This document shows positions 1 through 6,028 of a stretch of 9,320 nt of DNA, piece by piece; positions within the stretch are counted from its first letter, which is position 1; every line of letters starts with the position of its first letter. The notes under the pieces were generated by a model that had not been told where the DNA came from, did no database searches, and saw only the letters and a list, made by a program, of their open reading frames with translations. This DNA is from Candidatus Nomurabacteria bacterium (lineage in GTDB: Bacteria > Patescibacteriota > Minisyncoccia > Phycocordibacterales > UBA2100). The stretch lies in NCBI GenBank assembly GCA_943359705.1, contig CALRIB010000028.1, forward strand, positions 1 to 9,320, given 5' to 3'. A program made the position numbers and the translations under genes.

Positions 1-667
1 CGCTGAAAAGTACGACAACGTATACGCCACCATCGGACTCCACCCGGTGCACACCACGAAGTCGTATCACGATGTCAAAGAACTCGGGGACGGGGGAAAG
101 GAATTTACTTCGCGTGGCGAAGTGTTTGATATGGCAACGTACGAAAAACTCGGTTCATCACCGCGCGTCATTGCGGTAGGTGAGTGCGGGCTTGATTACT
201 ATCGCAGCGAGAAAAGCGCCAAGGAGATACAGAAAAAAGCTTTTATCGAACACATCGAGTTAGCTAATAAACTCGGCAAGCCGCTCATGTTGCATATACG
301 CAATGCGTACGATGACGCACTCGAAATACTGAAAGCGCACGCGAAGGTAAAAGGGGACACTCACTTTTTTGCAGGGGATTGGGAAGTAGCTAAAAAATTC
401 CTCGATCTTGGCTTCACGCTCTCGTTTACCGGCGTCCTCACCTTTACGCACGACTACGACGAGGTTGTGAAAAACGCGCCGCTCGACATGCTTCTTTCCG
501 AGACCGACGCTCCGTACGTGACCCCGGTGCCGTACCGCGGAAAGCGTAATGAGCCGCTCTATGTCACAGAAATCGTGAGTGCCATCGCCCGCATCCGGGT
601 GCAAGACGTTGATGAAGTAGCTACCCAATTAGTGGCCAATGCGCGCCGTGTTTTCGGCCTGAAATAG
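1..667 (+). CDS. tatD: TatD-family metal-dependent DNase, 3' portion (5' end outside window)
   Basis: The reading frame is open from base 2, so the gene starts left of the window; the GTG at 47 is internal. The visible 221 residues cover most of a TatD hydrolase (family usually about 260 residues). TatD proteins are TIM-barrel, divalent-metal-dependent 3'-5' nucleases of the cytoplasm, linked to DNA repair and degradation. In order one sees TIGLHP (fragment residues 10-15), GECGLDYYR with the metal-bridging Glu (about 61), KPLMLHIRNA with its His (about 98), THFFAGD with its His (about 121), SETDAPY with the catalytic Asp (about 169), and the family signature RGKRNEP. The N-terminal HxH motif lies outside the window. 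Against the usual GxHPH motif, the second His is replaced by Val, and the stretch after GLHP (about residues 16-54) looks expanded. It ends 42 bases before rpsF. Family assignment is firm; the exact substrate is unknown. Confidence 0.93.
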   Translation, partial: AEKYDNVYATIGLHPVHTTKSYHDVKELGDGGKEFTSRGEVFDMATYEKLGSSPRVIAVGECGLDYYRSEKSAKEIQKKAFIEHIELANKLGKPLMLHIRNAYDDALEILKAHAKVKGDTHFFAGDWEVAKKFLDLGFTLSFTGVLTFTHDYDEVVKNAPLDMLLSETDAPYVTPVPYRGKRNEPLYVTEIVSAIARIRVQDVDEVATQLVANARRVFGLK

Positions 668-668
668 C

Positions 669-698
669 TTGCAAACGGACTGTTAGGCGTGCTACAGT
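669..698 (+). promoter_or_regulatory. Predicted promoter of rpsF-ssb-rpsR (near-leaderless)
   Basis: TTGCAA (669-674) is followed after 18 bases by TACAGT (693-698). A TG one base upstream of the -10 (690-691) gives an extended -10, TGCTACAGT. Transcription would start near 705, only about 5 bases before the rpsF ATG at 710, and no Shine-Dalgarno is present. It lies in the short gap after the tatD stop. Predicted by eye only. Confidence 0.55.
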
Positions 699-709
699 GC
701 CCCGCACAT

Positions 710-1225
710 ATGGCCGAGAACGATGTAGCTATCGCGGAAAACGACACAGAGAATGTCGACATTTTGCGGGTCTACGAGATTGGGTACCACATTTCGCCCA
801 GCACCAAAGAAGAGGACATCGAGAAGACGGTGAGCGCCATCCGCTCCGAGATTGAAAAGCAAGGCGGTTCCTTTATCGCCGAAGGCGCGCCTTCTATGGC
901 GCGTTTGGCATACAGTATCGAATCGCGCGAAGGCACCAAGCGTGTGGAGAACGACCGCAGCTACTTCGGCTGGCTCAAATTTGAAGCGAAAATTGACGCT
1001 GCAAAAGCACTCGAAGAGTCACTCAAGGCCAACAAAAGCCTCATCCGTTTTATTCTCTTCCGCACCGTCCGCGAGGACACACGCGCCAAGATGAAAGCAC
1101 CGCAGCTCCGCGAAGTGAAGCGCACCGACGTTATCAAGGCCGCGCCGCGTCGCGCTGAGGAATCCTCGGAGCCGGTCTCGGAAGTCGACCTCGACAAAGC
1201 ACTTCAAGACATCACGGCGGAATAG
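710..1225 (+). CDS. rpsF: 30S ribosomal protein S6 (bS6), extended form
   Basis: This 171-residue protein has the S6 ferredoxin-like core: RVYEIGYHISPS (about residues 21-32) opens the first strand, a helix rich in Glu/Lys follows, and SLIRFILFRTVRED near residue 115-128 closes the core. S6 pairs with S18 on the platform of the small subunit, and here it is encoded with ssb and rpsR in the widely conserved order. The protein is longer than the common 95-135 residues, with an acidic N-terminal lead of about 20 residues and a charged C-terminal tail of about 40 residues ending in DKALQDITAE. I chose ATG 710 over the in-frame GTG at 689 because the GTG overlaps the predicted extended -10 box and the added residues look non-coding. 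No Shine-Dalgarno precedes the start. Confidence 0.93.
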   Translation: MAENDVAIAENDTENVDILRVYEIGYHISPSTKEEDIEKTVSAIRSEIEKQGGSFIAEGAPSMARLAYSIESREGTKRVENDRSYFGWLKFEAKIDAAKALEESLKANKSLIRFILFRTVREDTRAKMKAPQLREVKRTDVIKAAPRRAEESSEPVSEVDLDKALQDITAE

Positions 1226-1234
1226 TGCTACGAT
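1206..1234 (+). promoter_or_regulatory. Predicted internal, leaderless promoter of ssb
   Basis: AAGACA (1206-1211), 17 bases of spacer, then TACGAT (1229-1234) with an upstream TG (1226-1227), so the extended -10 reads TGCTACGAT, close to the rpsF version TGCTACAGT. The expected start point, 7 bases past the -10, is 1241, the A of the ssb ATG. It overlaps the end of rpsF. It would let ssb and rpsR be expressed apart from rpsF. Predicted by eye. Confidence 0.5.
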
Positions 1235-1240
1235 TTTCCT

Positions 1241-1696
1241 ATGTACATCAACAAGGCGATTCTCTTTGGTAACCTTACTCGCGACCCGGAGGTCCGCGCG
1301 CTTCCTTCCGGTCTCAATGTTTGTAGCTTCTCAATCGCGACCAACCGCGTCTATCGCGACCGCGACGGCAAGAAACAGGAGCAGGCAGATTTTCACAACA
1401 TCGTCGTCTTCGGTAAGCAGGCCGATACGGTGGCTCAGTACATGAAAAAGGGGAGCACGGTATACATCGAAGGCCGCATCCAGACACGCAGCTGGGACGA
1501 CAAGGCAAGCGGCGAGAAAAAATACCGCACCGAAATCGTCGCCGAGCGCGTGCAGTTTGGTCCGCGAAGCGCTGGCGCTGGTGGAGGAGGAGGCGCAAAG
1601 CGTGACGAGCAGCCCGAATCAGACGCTCCCGCGAGCAACGGCGCCGGCATCGATTATCCGAAAGACGACATTAACCCCGACGACATTCCGTTCTAA
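1241..1696 (+). CDS. ssb: Single-stranded DNA-binding protein
   Basis: A 151-residue SSB that coats single-stranded DNA in replication, recombination and repair. The OB fold spans about residues 1-108: MYINKAILFGNLTRDPEVR, then SFSIATNR, DFHNIVVFGKQADTVAQYMKKGS and VYIEGRIQTRSW are all standard SSB blocks. A glycine-rich linker (about 112-118) and an acidic, likely disordered stretch lead to the C-terminal tip NPDDIPF, the conserved peptide that recruits partner proteins. It lies between rpsF and rpsR with gaps of 15 and 5 bases. The ATG coincides with the predicted transcription start, so the message from the internal promoter would be leaderless. There is no Shine-Dalgarno. Length and tail are normal. 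Confidence 0.96.
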   Translation: MYINKAILFGNLTRDPEVRALPSGLNVCSFSIATNRVYRDRDGKKQEQADFHNIVVFGKQADTVAQYMKKGSTVYIEGRIQTRSWDDKASGEKKYRTEIVAERVQFGPRSAGAGGGGGAKRDEQPESDAPASNGAGIDYPKDDINPDDIPF

Positions 1697-1701
1697 CTTT
1701 T

Positions 1702-1902
1702 ATGTCCAACAACATTCTTACTCAAAATGACATCCAACACGTCGATTACAAGGACATCGACCTCCTCAAGCAGTTCATCAACCCGCACGGCCGCGTGATG
1801 AGCCGCAAAAAGACCAACCTCACCGCCAAGCAGCAGCGCGCGGTAGAGGCCGCAGTGAAGCGAGCCCGTTTCATGGCGCTTCTGCCTTACATCCAGAAAT
1901 AA
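1702..1902 (+). CDS. rpsR: 30S ribosomal protein S18 (bS18)
   Basis: This 66-residue protein contains the complete S18 signature: DYKDIDLLKQFINPHGRV (about residues 15-32), then KTNLTAKQQRAVEAAVKRAR and the closing RFMALLPYI. S18 sits on the 30S platform and binds S6, the product of the first gene in this cluster. It starts 5 bases after the ssb stop with no Shine-Dalgarno, and the terminator stem begins at the last base of its stop codon. In many bacteria rplI (L9) follows here; in this genome the operon ends instead, which fits reports that L9 is missing from some CPR lineages. The size is typical for a small S18. Confidence 0.96.
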   Translation: MSNNILTQNDIQHVDYKDIDLLKQFINPHGRVMSRKKTNLTAKQQRAVEAAVKRARFMALLPYIQK

Positions 1903-1934
1903 AGAAAAAGCCCCGCGAAGCGGGGCTTTTTCTT
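1902..1934. terminator. Bidirectional intrinsic terminator between rpsR and efp
   Basis: A perfect 15-bp inverted repeat (1902-1916 with 1920-1934) encloses a GAA loop. The core CCCCGC/GCGGGG is G+C-rich, and the outer part is A-rich on the left and T-rich on the right, so both strands give a hairpin followed by a U-rich tail. It sits between the converging rpsR (+) and efp (-), with 43 bases between their stop codons, and can end both transcripts. Confidence 0.93.
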
Positions 1935-1945
1935 AAGGCTAGATT

Positions 1946-2506
1946 TTATGCGCGTTCGACGTATTCGCCTGTTTCGGTGTTGATACGGACGACATCACCC
2001 TGGTTGATGAACATTGGGACGTCTACGTTGGCGCCGGTCTCTACAGTCACCACTTTACTGCCGCCCTGGGCCGTGTTGCCGCGGGTGTTGGGCGGAGCCT
2101 CGGTCACTTTGAGGTCCATCTTGATGGGGAGGCGCACGCGGAAAAGCTTCTCGTCAAACCAGAGCGTGTCTACCTCGGTATTCGACTTTAAAAACTTTCC
2201 GGCTTCTCCGACCATATCCTCGGTCACGGTAAACCGCTCGGACTTGTTCTTTATGTCGTGGAAGAACCACTCTCCCTTGCGAGCGTATATAAAAACCGCA
2301 GGGCGCGTGACAATTTCCGCTTCGTGCAGCTTGTCCGACTGTTGGAAGGAGTACTCGATGACGTTGCCGCGGATGAGGTGGCGAAGTTTGGTCTGATTGA
2401 CCGGTCGGCGCTGCTGCTTCTGCATGATGTTGTTCCATGTGCACACGTACGGCTCGCCTTCCACGAGCACCGCAACCCCGGGCTTAATCTCGTTATAGTT
2501 CAACAT
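1946..2506 (-). CDS. efp: Translation elongation factor P with non-lysine loop
   Basis: EF-P enters the ribosomal E site and relieves stalling at consecutive prolines. All three beta-barrel domains are present in 186 residues, the family's normal length: an N-terminal KOW-like domain with EGEPYV (about 16-21) and TKLRHLIRG, a middle OB domain, and a C-terminal OB domain ending VPMFINQGDVVRINTETGEYVERA-like, with the EF-P signature. The odd feature is the tip of the first domain. Aligned on GEPY and KLR, the segment that is KPGKGQA in E. coli is QKQQRRP here, so the lysine that is beta-lysylated (E. coli K34) is Gln32, with Lys30 and Arg33 close by. No epmA, epmB or earP gene is in the window. 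The gene has its own predicted promoter and converges on rpsR. Identity is firm; how it works without the usual modification is unknown. Confidence 0.95.
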   Translation of the reverse strand: MLNYNEIKPGVAVLVEGEPYVCTWNNIMQKQQRRPVNQTKLRHLIRGNVIEYSFQQSDKLHEAEIVTRPAVFIYARKGEWFFHDIKNKSERFTVTEDMVGEAGKFLKSNTEVDTLWFDEKLFRVRLPIKMDLKVTEAPPNTRGNTAQGGSKVVTVETGANVDVPMFINQGDVVRINTETGEYVERA

Positions 2507-2515
2507 ATTCGCGCC

Positions 2516-2543
2516 ATTGTATTCAAAAAACCGGAGTTGTCTA
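2516..2543 (-). promoter_or_regulatory. Predicted promoter of efp
   Basis: Read on the minus strand, TAGACA (2543-2538, five of six bases of the consensus) is followed after 16 bases by TACAAT (2521-2516). The expected start point is near 2509, leaving about 3 bases before the efp ATG at 2506. No Shine-Dalgarno is present. The promoter fills the 42-base gap after the nspC stop, so efp can be expressed independently of the polyamine operon. Confidence 0.6.
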
Positions 2544-2550
2544 CCGTTTT
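2525..2550 (-). terminator. Possible weak terminator after nspC, overlapping the efp promoter
   Basis: On the minus strand AAAACGG (2550-2544) can pair with CCGGTTTT in 2534-2527 with one bulged G, across a loop of about 9 bases, and a run of six T follows. The stem is short and A/T-rich at its base, so termination would be weak. The loop contains most of the efp -35 box. Confidence 0.3.
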
Positions 2551-3769
2551 ATCCCATCCGGGACCTGTAGTCGTTGTACGAAAACGTCCTGATAGTTGTC
2601 GGCTTACCGCCTGCCTGACCGGTAGGCAGGTCATTCCAAAGGACGACAGAAGGATGCTGCACGCCGTTGAACATGGTGCAGTGCACCATGTTGTATTGGA
2701 TGCCGTCTTCCATCACTATCCTGTCGCCGGGTTTTAGCGGCTCCTTGAATACGTGGAAGTGACTCAAGACGTCTCCGGTCACGCATGTGCCGCCGCCAAG
2801 GCGATAGGCACACGAACCTTTCTTCAGCTTTTTCTCGTTTCGGACAATAGTCGCACCACGCACCGGCATGTCGAGGTCGCGGCTGAGGAGAAAGTCCGGA
2901 GTATGCGCGTTGAACGACATATCGAGGATGGCGATTTTGTAGGGGACGTCATCGCGCTCGACAACATCCAGTACGCTTGAGACGAGTGTGCCGGCGTTCT
3001 TCACTATTGCCGCGCCCGGCTCCAGATGCACCTTCACATCGTATTTCTTTTGAAATGCGTTGATGAGACCTATCAATCCTTCGACATCGTAATCATCGTT
3101 GGTAATCATTTGTCCGCCACCGAAGTTAATCCACTCCGTATTGGGAATGTACGCACCGAACTTCTTTTCAATTGCCGCTATGGCTTTCTTGAGATCAGCA
3201 AAATTCTTGTCCCAAAATACATGGAAATGGAGACCGCTGATGCCCTCGAGTGCTTTTGGGTCTGCTTTGAGCGCAGACTTGAATTCGCTGATGCGCACTC
3301 CGAGACGGGAGCCGGGCGCGCACGGATCCCACAGGCCGGAGTGACCGGCTGTGTATTCAGGATTGATACGCAGTCCGCATTCCACTTTCTTTCCGCTCGC
3401 AAGCACGCGCGGCTTAAATTTTCTCCACTGATCGAAGGAATTGAAAATGATAGTCGAGCAGTATTTGAGGATGTCATCGAACTCCTCGTCCTTGTATGCG
3501 GGCGCGTAGATATGCACTTCTTTATTGAACTCCTCAAAGCCGAGTCGCGCCTCATTCAGCGAGCTCACTTCCGTACCGTCGAGATATTCTCGGCACACGG
3601 GAAATAGTTCCCACGTGGCCCAGGTCTTGAGCGCTTGGAACATCTTGGCTCCGGTCTCGTCTTTGACGTGCTTGAGTACGCCGAGGTTGTGGCGCAATAG
3701 AGTTTCTTCGATGACGAAGGCGGGCGTACTTATTTTTGACGCATCAAGCGTCGAGGCGGGGCGGTTCAT
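2549..3769 (-). CDS. nspC: Carboxynorspermidine/carboxyspermidine decarboxylase
   Basis: A 406-residue PLP enzyme of the alanine-racemase fold (fold III). It removes CO2 from carboxyspermidine to give spermidine, the last step of the pathway encoded here. Visible motifs: STPAFVIEE at the N-terminus; ALKTW with the probable PLP lysine K48; RINPEYT (134-140), which fits the family's substrate-loop region; GLHFH (179-183); INFGGGQMIT (214-223) for phosphate binding; HLEPGAA (248-254); GGGTCVTGDV (325-334) with the catalytic-type Cys329; and MFNGVQHPS (366-374). Several normally conserved positions differ, for example GGGQ where I expect GGGH, and IQY where I expect AHY. A 21-bp palindrome adds LPTGQAG at 381-387. 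Its ATG overlaps the upstream synthase stop as ATGA, indicating translational coupling. Family certain; spermidine rather than norspermidine is inferred from putrescine supply by the neighbouring genes. Confidence 0.93.
   Translation of the reverse strand: MNRPASTLDASKISTPAFVIEETLLRHNLGVLKHVKDETGAKMFQALKTWATWELFPVCREYLDGTEVSSLNEARLGFEEFNKEVHIYAPAYKDEEFDDILKYCSTIIFNSFDQWRKFKPRVLASGKKVECGLRINPEYTAGHSGLWDPCAPGSRLGVRISEFKSALKADPKALEGISGLHFHVFWDKNFADLKKAIAAIEKKFGAYIPNTEWINFGGGQMITNDDYDVEGLIGLINAFQKKYDVKVHLEPGAAIVKNAGTLVSSVLDVVERDDVPYKIAILDMSFNAHTPDFLLSRDLDMPVRGATIVRNEKKLKKGSCAYRLGGGTCVTGDVLSHFHVFKEPLKPGDRIVMEDGIQYNMVHCTMFNGVQHPSVVLWNDLPTGQAGGKPTTIRTFSYNDYRSRMG
2610..2630. repeat. 21-bp palindromic element inserted in frame in nspC
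   Basis: The 7-base arms CCTGCCT (2610-2616) and AGGCAGG (2624-2630) are perfect inverted repeats around GACCGGT, whose last six bases ACCGGT are themselves a palindrome. Read with the gene it codes for LPTGQAG (residues 381-387), exactly seven codons, between LWND and GKPTTIR in a region where I expect the decarboxylase family to have a short turn. I recall near-identical elements inside genes of Parcubacteria genomes, but this is from memory and not checked. Only one copy is visible in the window. Confidence 0.7.
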
Positions 3770-4992
3770 TTTCCAATTTTCGCCGGAAGGGGTTTGTAGT
3801 TGACGACCTTGAAGGGGAGGCCGTTCTTCGCGAGCGTATTCAAGAACGGCTCCGGGTCCAGCTGCTCAACATTGAACACCCCGGCGCCCTTCCAGATGCC
3901 CTTCAGCACCATCATCGCGGCTATGACCGGCGGCACGCCCGCAGTGTAGGAAATTGCCTGCGAGCCGACTTCCTTGAAGCACTTGGCGTGGTCGCAGACG
4001 TTGTAGATGTATTTCGTGGACTCCTTACCGTCCTTCACGCCCGTCACGATGCAACCGATGACCGTCTTGCCTGTGTATTTAGTCGCGAGCGATGCGGGGT
4101 CGGGGAGCAGCGCCTTGAGGAATTCCATGGGAATTATCTTCTGTCCCTTGAAATCTATCGGGTCGATACGGGAAATACCTATCGATTCCATCACCCGCAG
4201 GTGGGTGAGATAGTTCTGCCCGAATGTCATCCAGAATCTCAGGCGCTCAAGACCGGGAAGATTCTTGGCCAGCGATTCCATTTCTTCGTGAAAGAGCAGA
4301 TAGCTCTCGCGCGGGCCTGCTACCGGGTAATTGAACGAGAAATGCACGCTACCCTCGTTCATCACCGCAGGCGTTTTGACCCATTTGCCTTTGTTGAAGT
4401 GCTTTACTTCTTGCGTGACTTCTCGAATGTTTATCTCGGGGTTGAAATTGGTGGCGAACCCTTTGTCGTGGCTACCCGCATTGGCGTCGAGAATATCCAC
4501 GAACCGGACTTTGTCGAAGTATTTCTTGAGGATATAGGCGCAATAGGCGTTCGTCACACCAGGGTCGAAGCCCGCGCCGAGCACGGCCATGATGCCGCGC
4601 TTCTTGAAACGACTTTGGTACGCCCACTGCCAGCTGTATTCAAAATGCGCCTCATCTTTCGGCTCGTAGTTGGCTGTATCGATGTAATGTACTCCCGTCT
4701 CGAGGCAGGCATCCATGATCGCAAGATCCTGATAGGGAAGCGCGACATTGATGACAACCGCCGGTTTCGTTTTTCGGATGAGGGCTGCGACTTCTTTTGC
4801 TTTGTCGGCGTCTACCGCATGCGTCGTAATGTCCACACCCCAGCGCCTCTTAATGTCAGCCTTGATCGTGTTCGGTTTCCCGATCGTTCTTGAGGCGAGG
4901 TGAATCTTGGTAAAGACATCGGCATTCATCGCACACTTGTGGGCAGTGACGCTCCCTACACCGCCGGCACCTATGATCAAAACAGTCGACAT
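3766..4992 (-). CDS. Carboxyspermidine synthase (carboxynorspermidine synthase; saccharopine dehydrogenase family)
   Basis: A 408-residue NAD(P)H-dependent enzyme of the saccharopine dehydrogenase/Lys1-like family. In this context it reductively condenses putrescine with L-aspartate semialdehyde to carboxyspermidine. The N-terminal Rossmann motif VLIIGAGGVGSVTAHKC (residues 4-20, with G8-x-G10-G11-x-G13) binds the cofactor. DTANYEP (105-111) and LGAGFDPGVTN (138-148) are hallmark blocks of this subfamily. The start at ATG 4992 is preferred over an in-frame codon 24 residues upstream because the Rossmann strand then begins at residue 4, as in relatives, and because the longer form would run back into aguA. 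A good -10 box lies just upstream. It overlaps nspC by ATGA. A homospermidine synthase or true saccharopine dehydrogenase is possible by fold alone, but the adjacent decarboxylase argues strongly for this role. Confidence 0.9.
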   Translation of the reverse strand: MSTVLIIGAGGVGSVTAHKCAMNADVFTKIHLASRTIGKPNTIKADIKRRWGVDITTHAVDADKAKEVAALIRKTKPAVVINVALPYQDLAIMDACLETGVHYIDTANYEPKDEAHFEYSWQWAYQSRFKKRGIMAVLGAGFDPGVTNAYCAYILKKYFDKVRFVDILDANAGSHDKGFATNFNPEINIREVTQEVKHFNKGKWVKTPAVMNEGSVHFSFNYPVAGPRESYLLFHEEMESLAKNLPGLERLRFWMTFGQNYLTHLRVMESIGISRIDPIDFKGQKIIPMEFLKALLPDPASLATKYTGKTVIGCIVTGVKDGKESTKYIYNVCDHAKCFKEVGSQAISYTAGVPPVIAAMMVLKGIWKGAGVFNVEQLDPEPFLNTLAKNGLPFKVVNYKPLPAKIGK

Positions 4993-4998
4993 ACCGCT

Positions 4999-5027
4999 AC
5001 TATACGCGAATCTACTTCTGAGAAAAG
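4999..5027 (-). promoter_or_regulatory. Possible internal leaderless promoter of the carboxyspermidine synthase gene
   Basis: On the minus strand TATAGT (5004-4999) matches five of six -10 consensus bases, and the expected start point seven bases on is 4992, the A of the ATG. The -35 region is poor (CTTTTC at 5027-5022). It lies mostly in the 19-base gap after the aguA stop, so the last two genes could be transcribed separately. Confidence 0.4.
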
Positions 5028-6028
5028 TCCGGCTCTTGCTGGGTGATGCAGTGAAGTCCGCCACCCCCGTAGAGAAGGTCGGTCGAGTCGACGCCGAGAA
5101 CGGTGCGGCCGGGGAAGGCTTTTCCGATTATTTCTTTGGCGACCGCATCATTGGGGTCGCCAAATTGCGGCACGAGGACGAGGTTGTTGGCAGGGTAGAA
5201 GTTGCAGTACGAGGCGGGCGCGAGTTCGTCCCAATCGTAGTTCACCGTGGGGAGAGGGAGGGGAATTAGTTTGAACTGCTTGCCATTAGAGTCGGTTGAC
5301 GTCTTTAGTATCTCAAGATTCTCGGCCATCAGTTCGTGGTTAGGGCCTTTTTCGGTCCAAGCGTACAGAATCGTATCTTGCGCAACAAATCGCGCGACTT
5401 CGTCCACGTGTCCGTCTGTGTGGTCATTGAGCAAACCTTTTTTGAGCCAAATGATTTTCTCTGCACCGAGTAAGTCTTTGAAGCGATCCTCGATGTGCTC
5501 GCGCGACATACCGGCGTTGCGGTTGATATTCAAAAGTGTCTCCTCAGTCGTCACGATCACACCATCTCCGTTCGTATCAATTGCGCCGCCTTCCATCACG
5601 AAACCCGCGTCGAGCCGTGCGAGTTTCTCAAATCCGGGGAGCTGGTCTATAACAGCGTCGTCTTTCAGGAGTTCGGGGAAGCGATTGCCGTATGCGTTGT
5701 ATGTCCATTTTACAAATCCCGGTTTGCCATTGATGCTCACGTACGTCGGACCCCAGTCACGTACCCACACGTCAGCGTAGTCGGCATCGTAAAGTTCGAC
5801 GTTCTGCATTGCGACACCACCTGCTGCGAGTTTCTCGATAATTTCTTTTCTTTGGAATGGCCGGACGACAAGCTTCACCGTCTCACTCTGCGCGAGCGTA
5901 CCTATGATGCGCACGTACTCACGCTCCACCGCAGCGACACGGTCGGGGAAGCTCACTGTGTCGTACGGCCAGGCGAGCCATGTGGCCGCATGCCTCGACC
6001 ATTCAGAAGGGAAGGTGACATTTCTCAT
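5012..6028 (-). CDS. aguA: Agmatine deiminase (agmatine iminohydrolase)
   Basis: This cytoplasmic enzyme converts agmatine plus water to N-carbamoylputrescine and ammonia, the second step of the pathway. The 338-residue protein belongs to the peptidylarginine-deiminase-like guanidino-modifying family. Motifs in order: WLAWPYD (17-23), VWVRDWGPTYV (87-97), MEGGAI (145-150) with Glu146, NDHTDGHVDEVARF (201-214) with the catalytic His, NFYPANNLVLVP (276-287), and the C-terminal GGGGLHCITQQEP (321-333) with the nucleophile Cys327. All expected catalytic elements are present. The frame extends 60 residues upstream of the chosen ATG at 6028, but that part lies antisense-free within aguB's 3' end in another frame, lacks similarity, and the chosen ATG forms an ATGA overlap with the aguB stop, so coupling supports it. 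The length is slightly under the usual 340-370. Confidence 0.95.
   Translation of the reverse strand: MRNVTFPSEWSRHAATWLAWPYDTVSFPDRVAAVEREYVRIIGTLAQSETVKLVVRPFQRKEIIEKLAAGGVAMQNVELYDADYADVWVRDWGPTYVSINGKPGFVKWTYNAYGNRFPELLKDDAVIDQLPGFEKLARLDAGFVMEGGAIDTNGDGVIVTTEETLLNINRNAGMSREHIEDRFKDLLGAEKIIWLKKGLLNDHTDGHVDEVARFVAQDTILYAWTEKGPNHELMAENLEILKTSTDSNGKQFKLIPLPLPTVNYDWDELAPASYCNFYPANNLVLVPQFGDPNDAVAKEIIGKAFPGRTVLGVDSTDLLYGGGGLHCITQQEPDFSQK

Noticed and set aside
1902..1934. The inverted repeat as an attachment site or mobile-element end
   Set aside because: Its G+C-rich stem, short loop and flanking A/T runs between two converging stop codons fit a bidirectional terminator, and no integrase or transposase is present.
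3766..4992. Lysine-pathway saccharopine dehydrogenase or homospermidine synthase
   Set aside because: The fold allows it, but the translationally coupled carboxynorspermidine decarboxylase and upstream putrescine genes point to carboxyspermidine synthesis.
4993..5064. A 24-residue N-terminal extension of the carboxyspermidine synthase
   Set aside because: It overlaps the end of aguA, and the Rossmann strand begins right after the ATG at 4992, as expected for the family.
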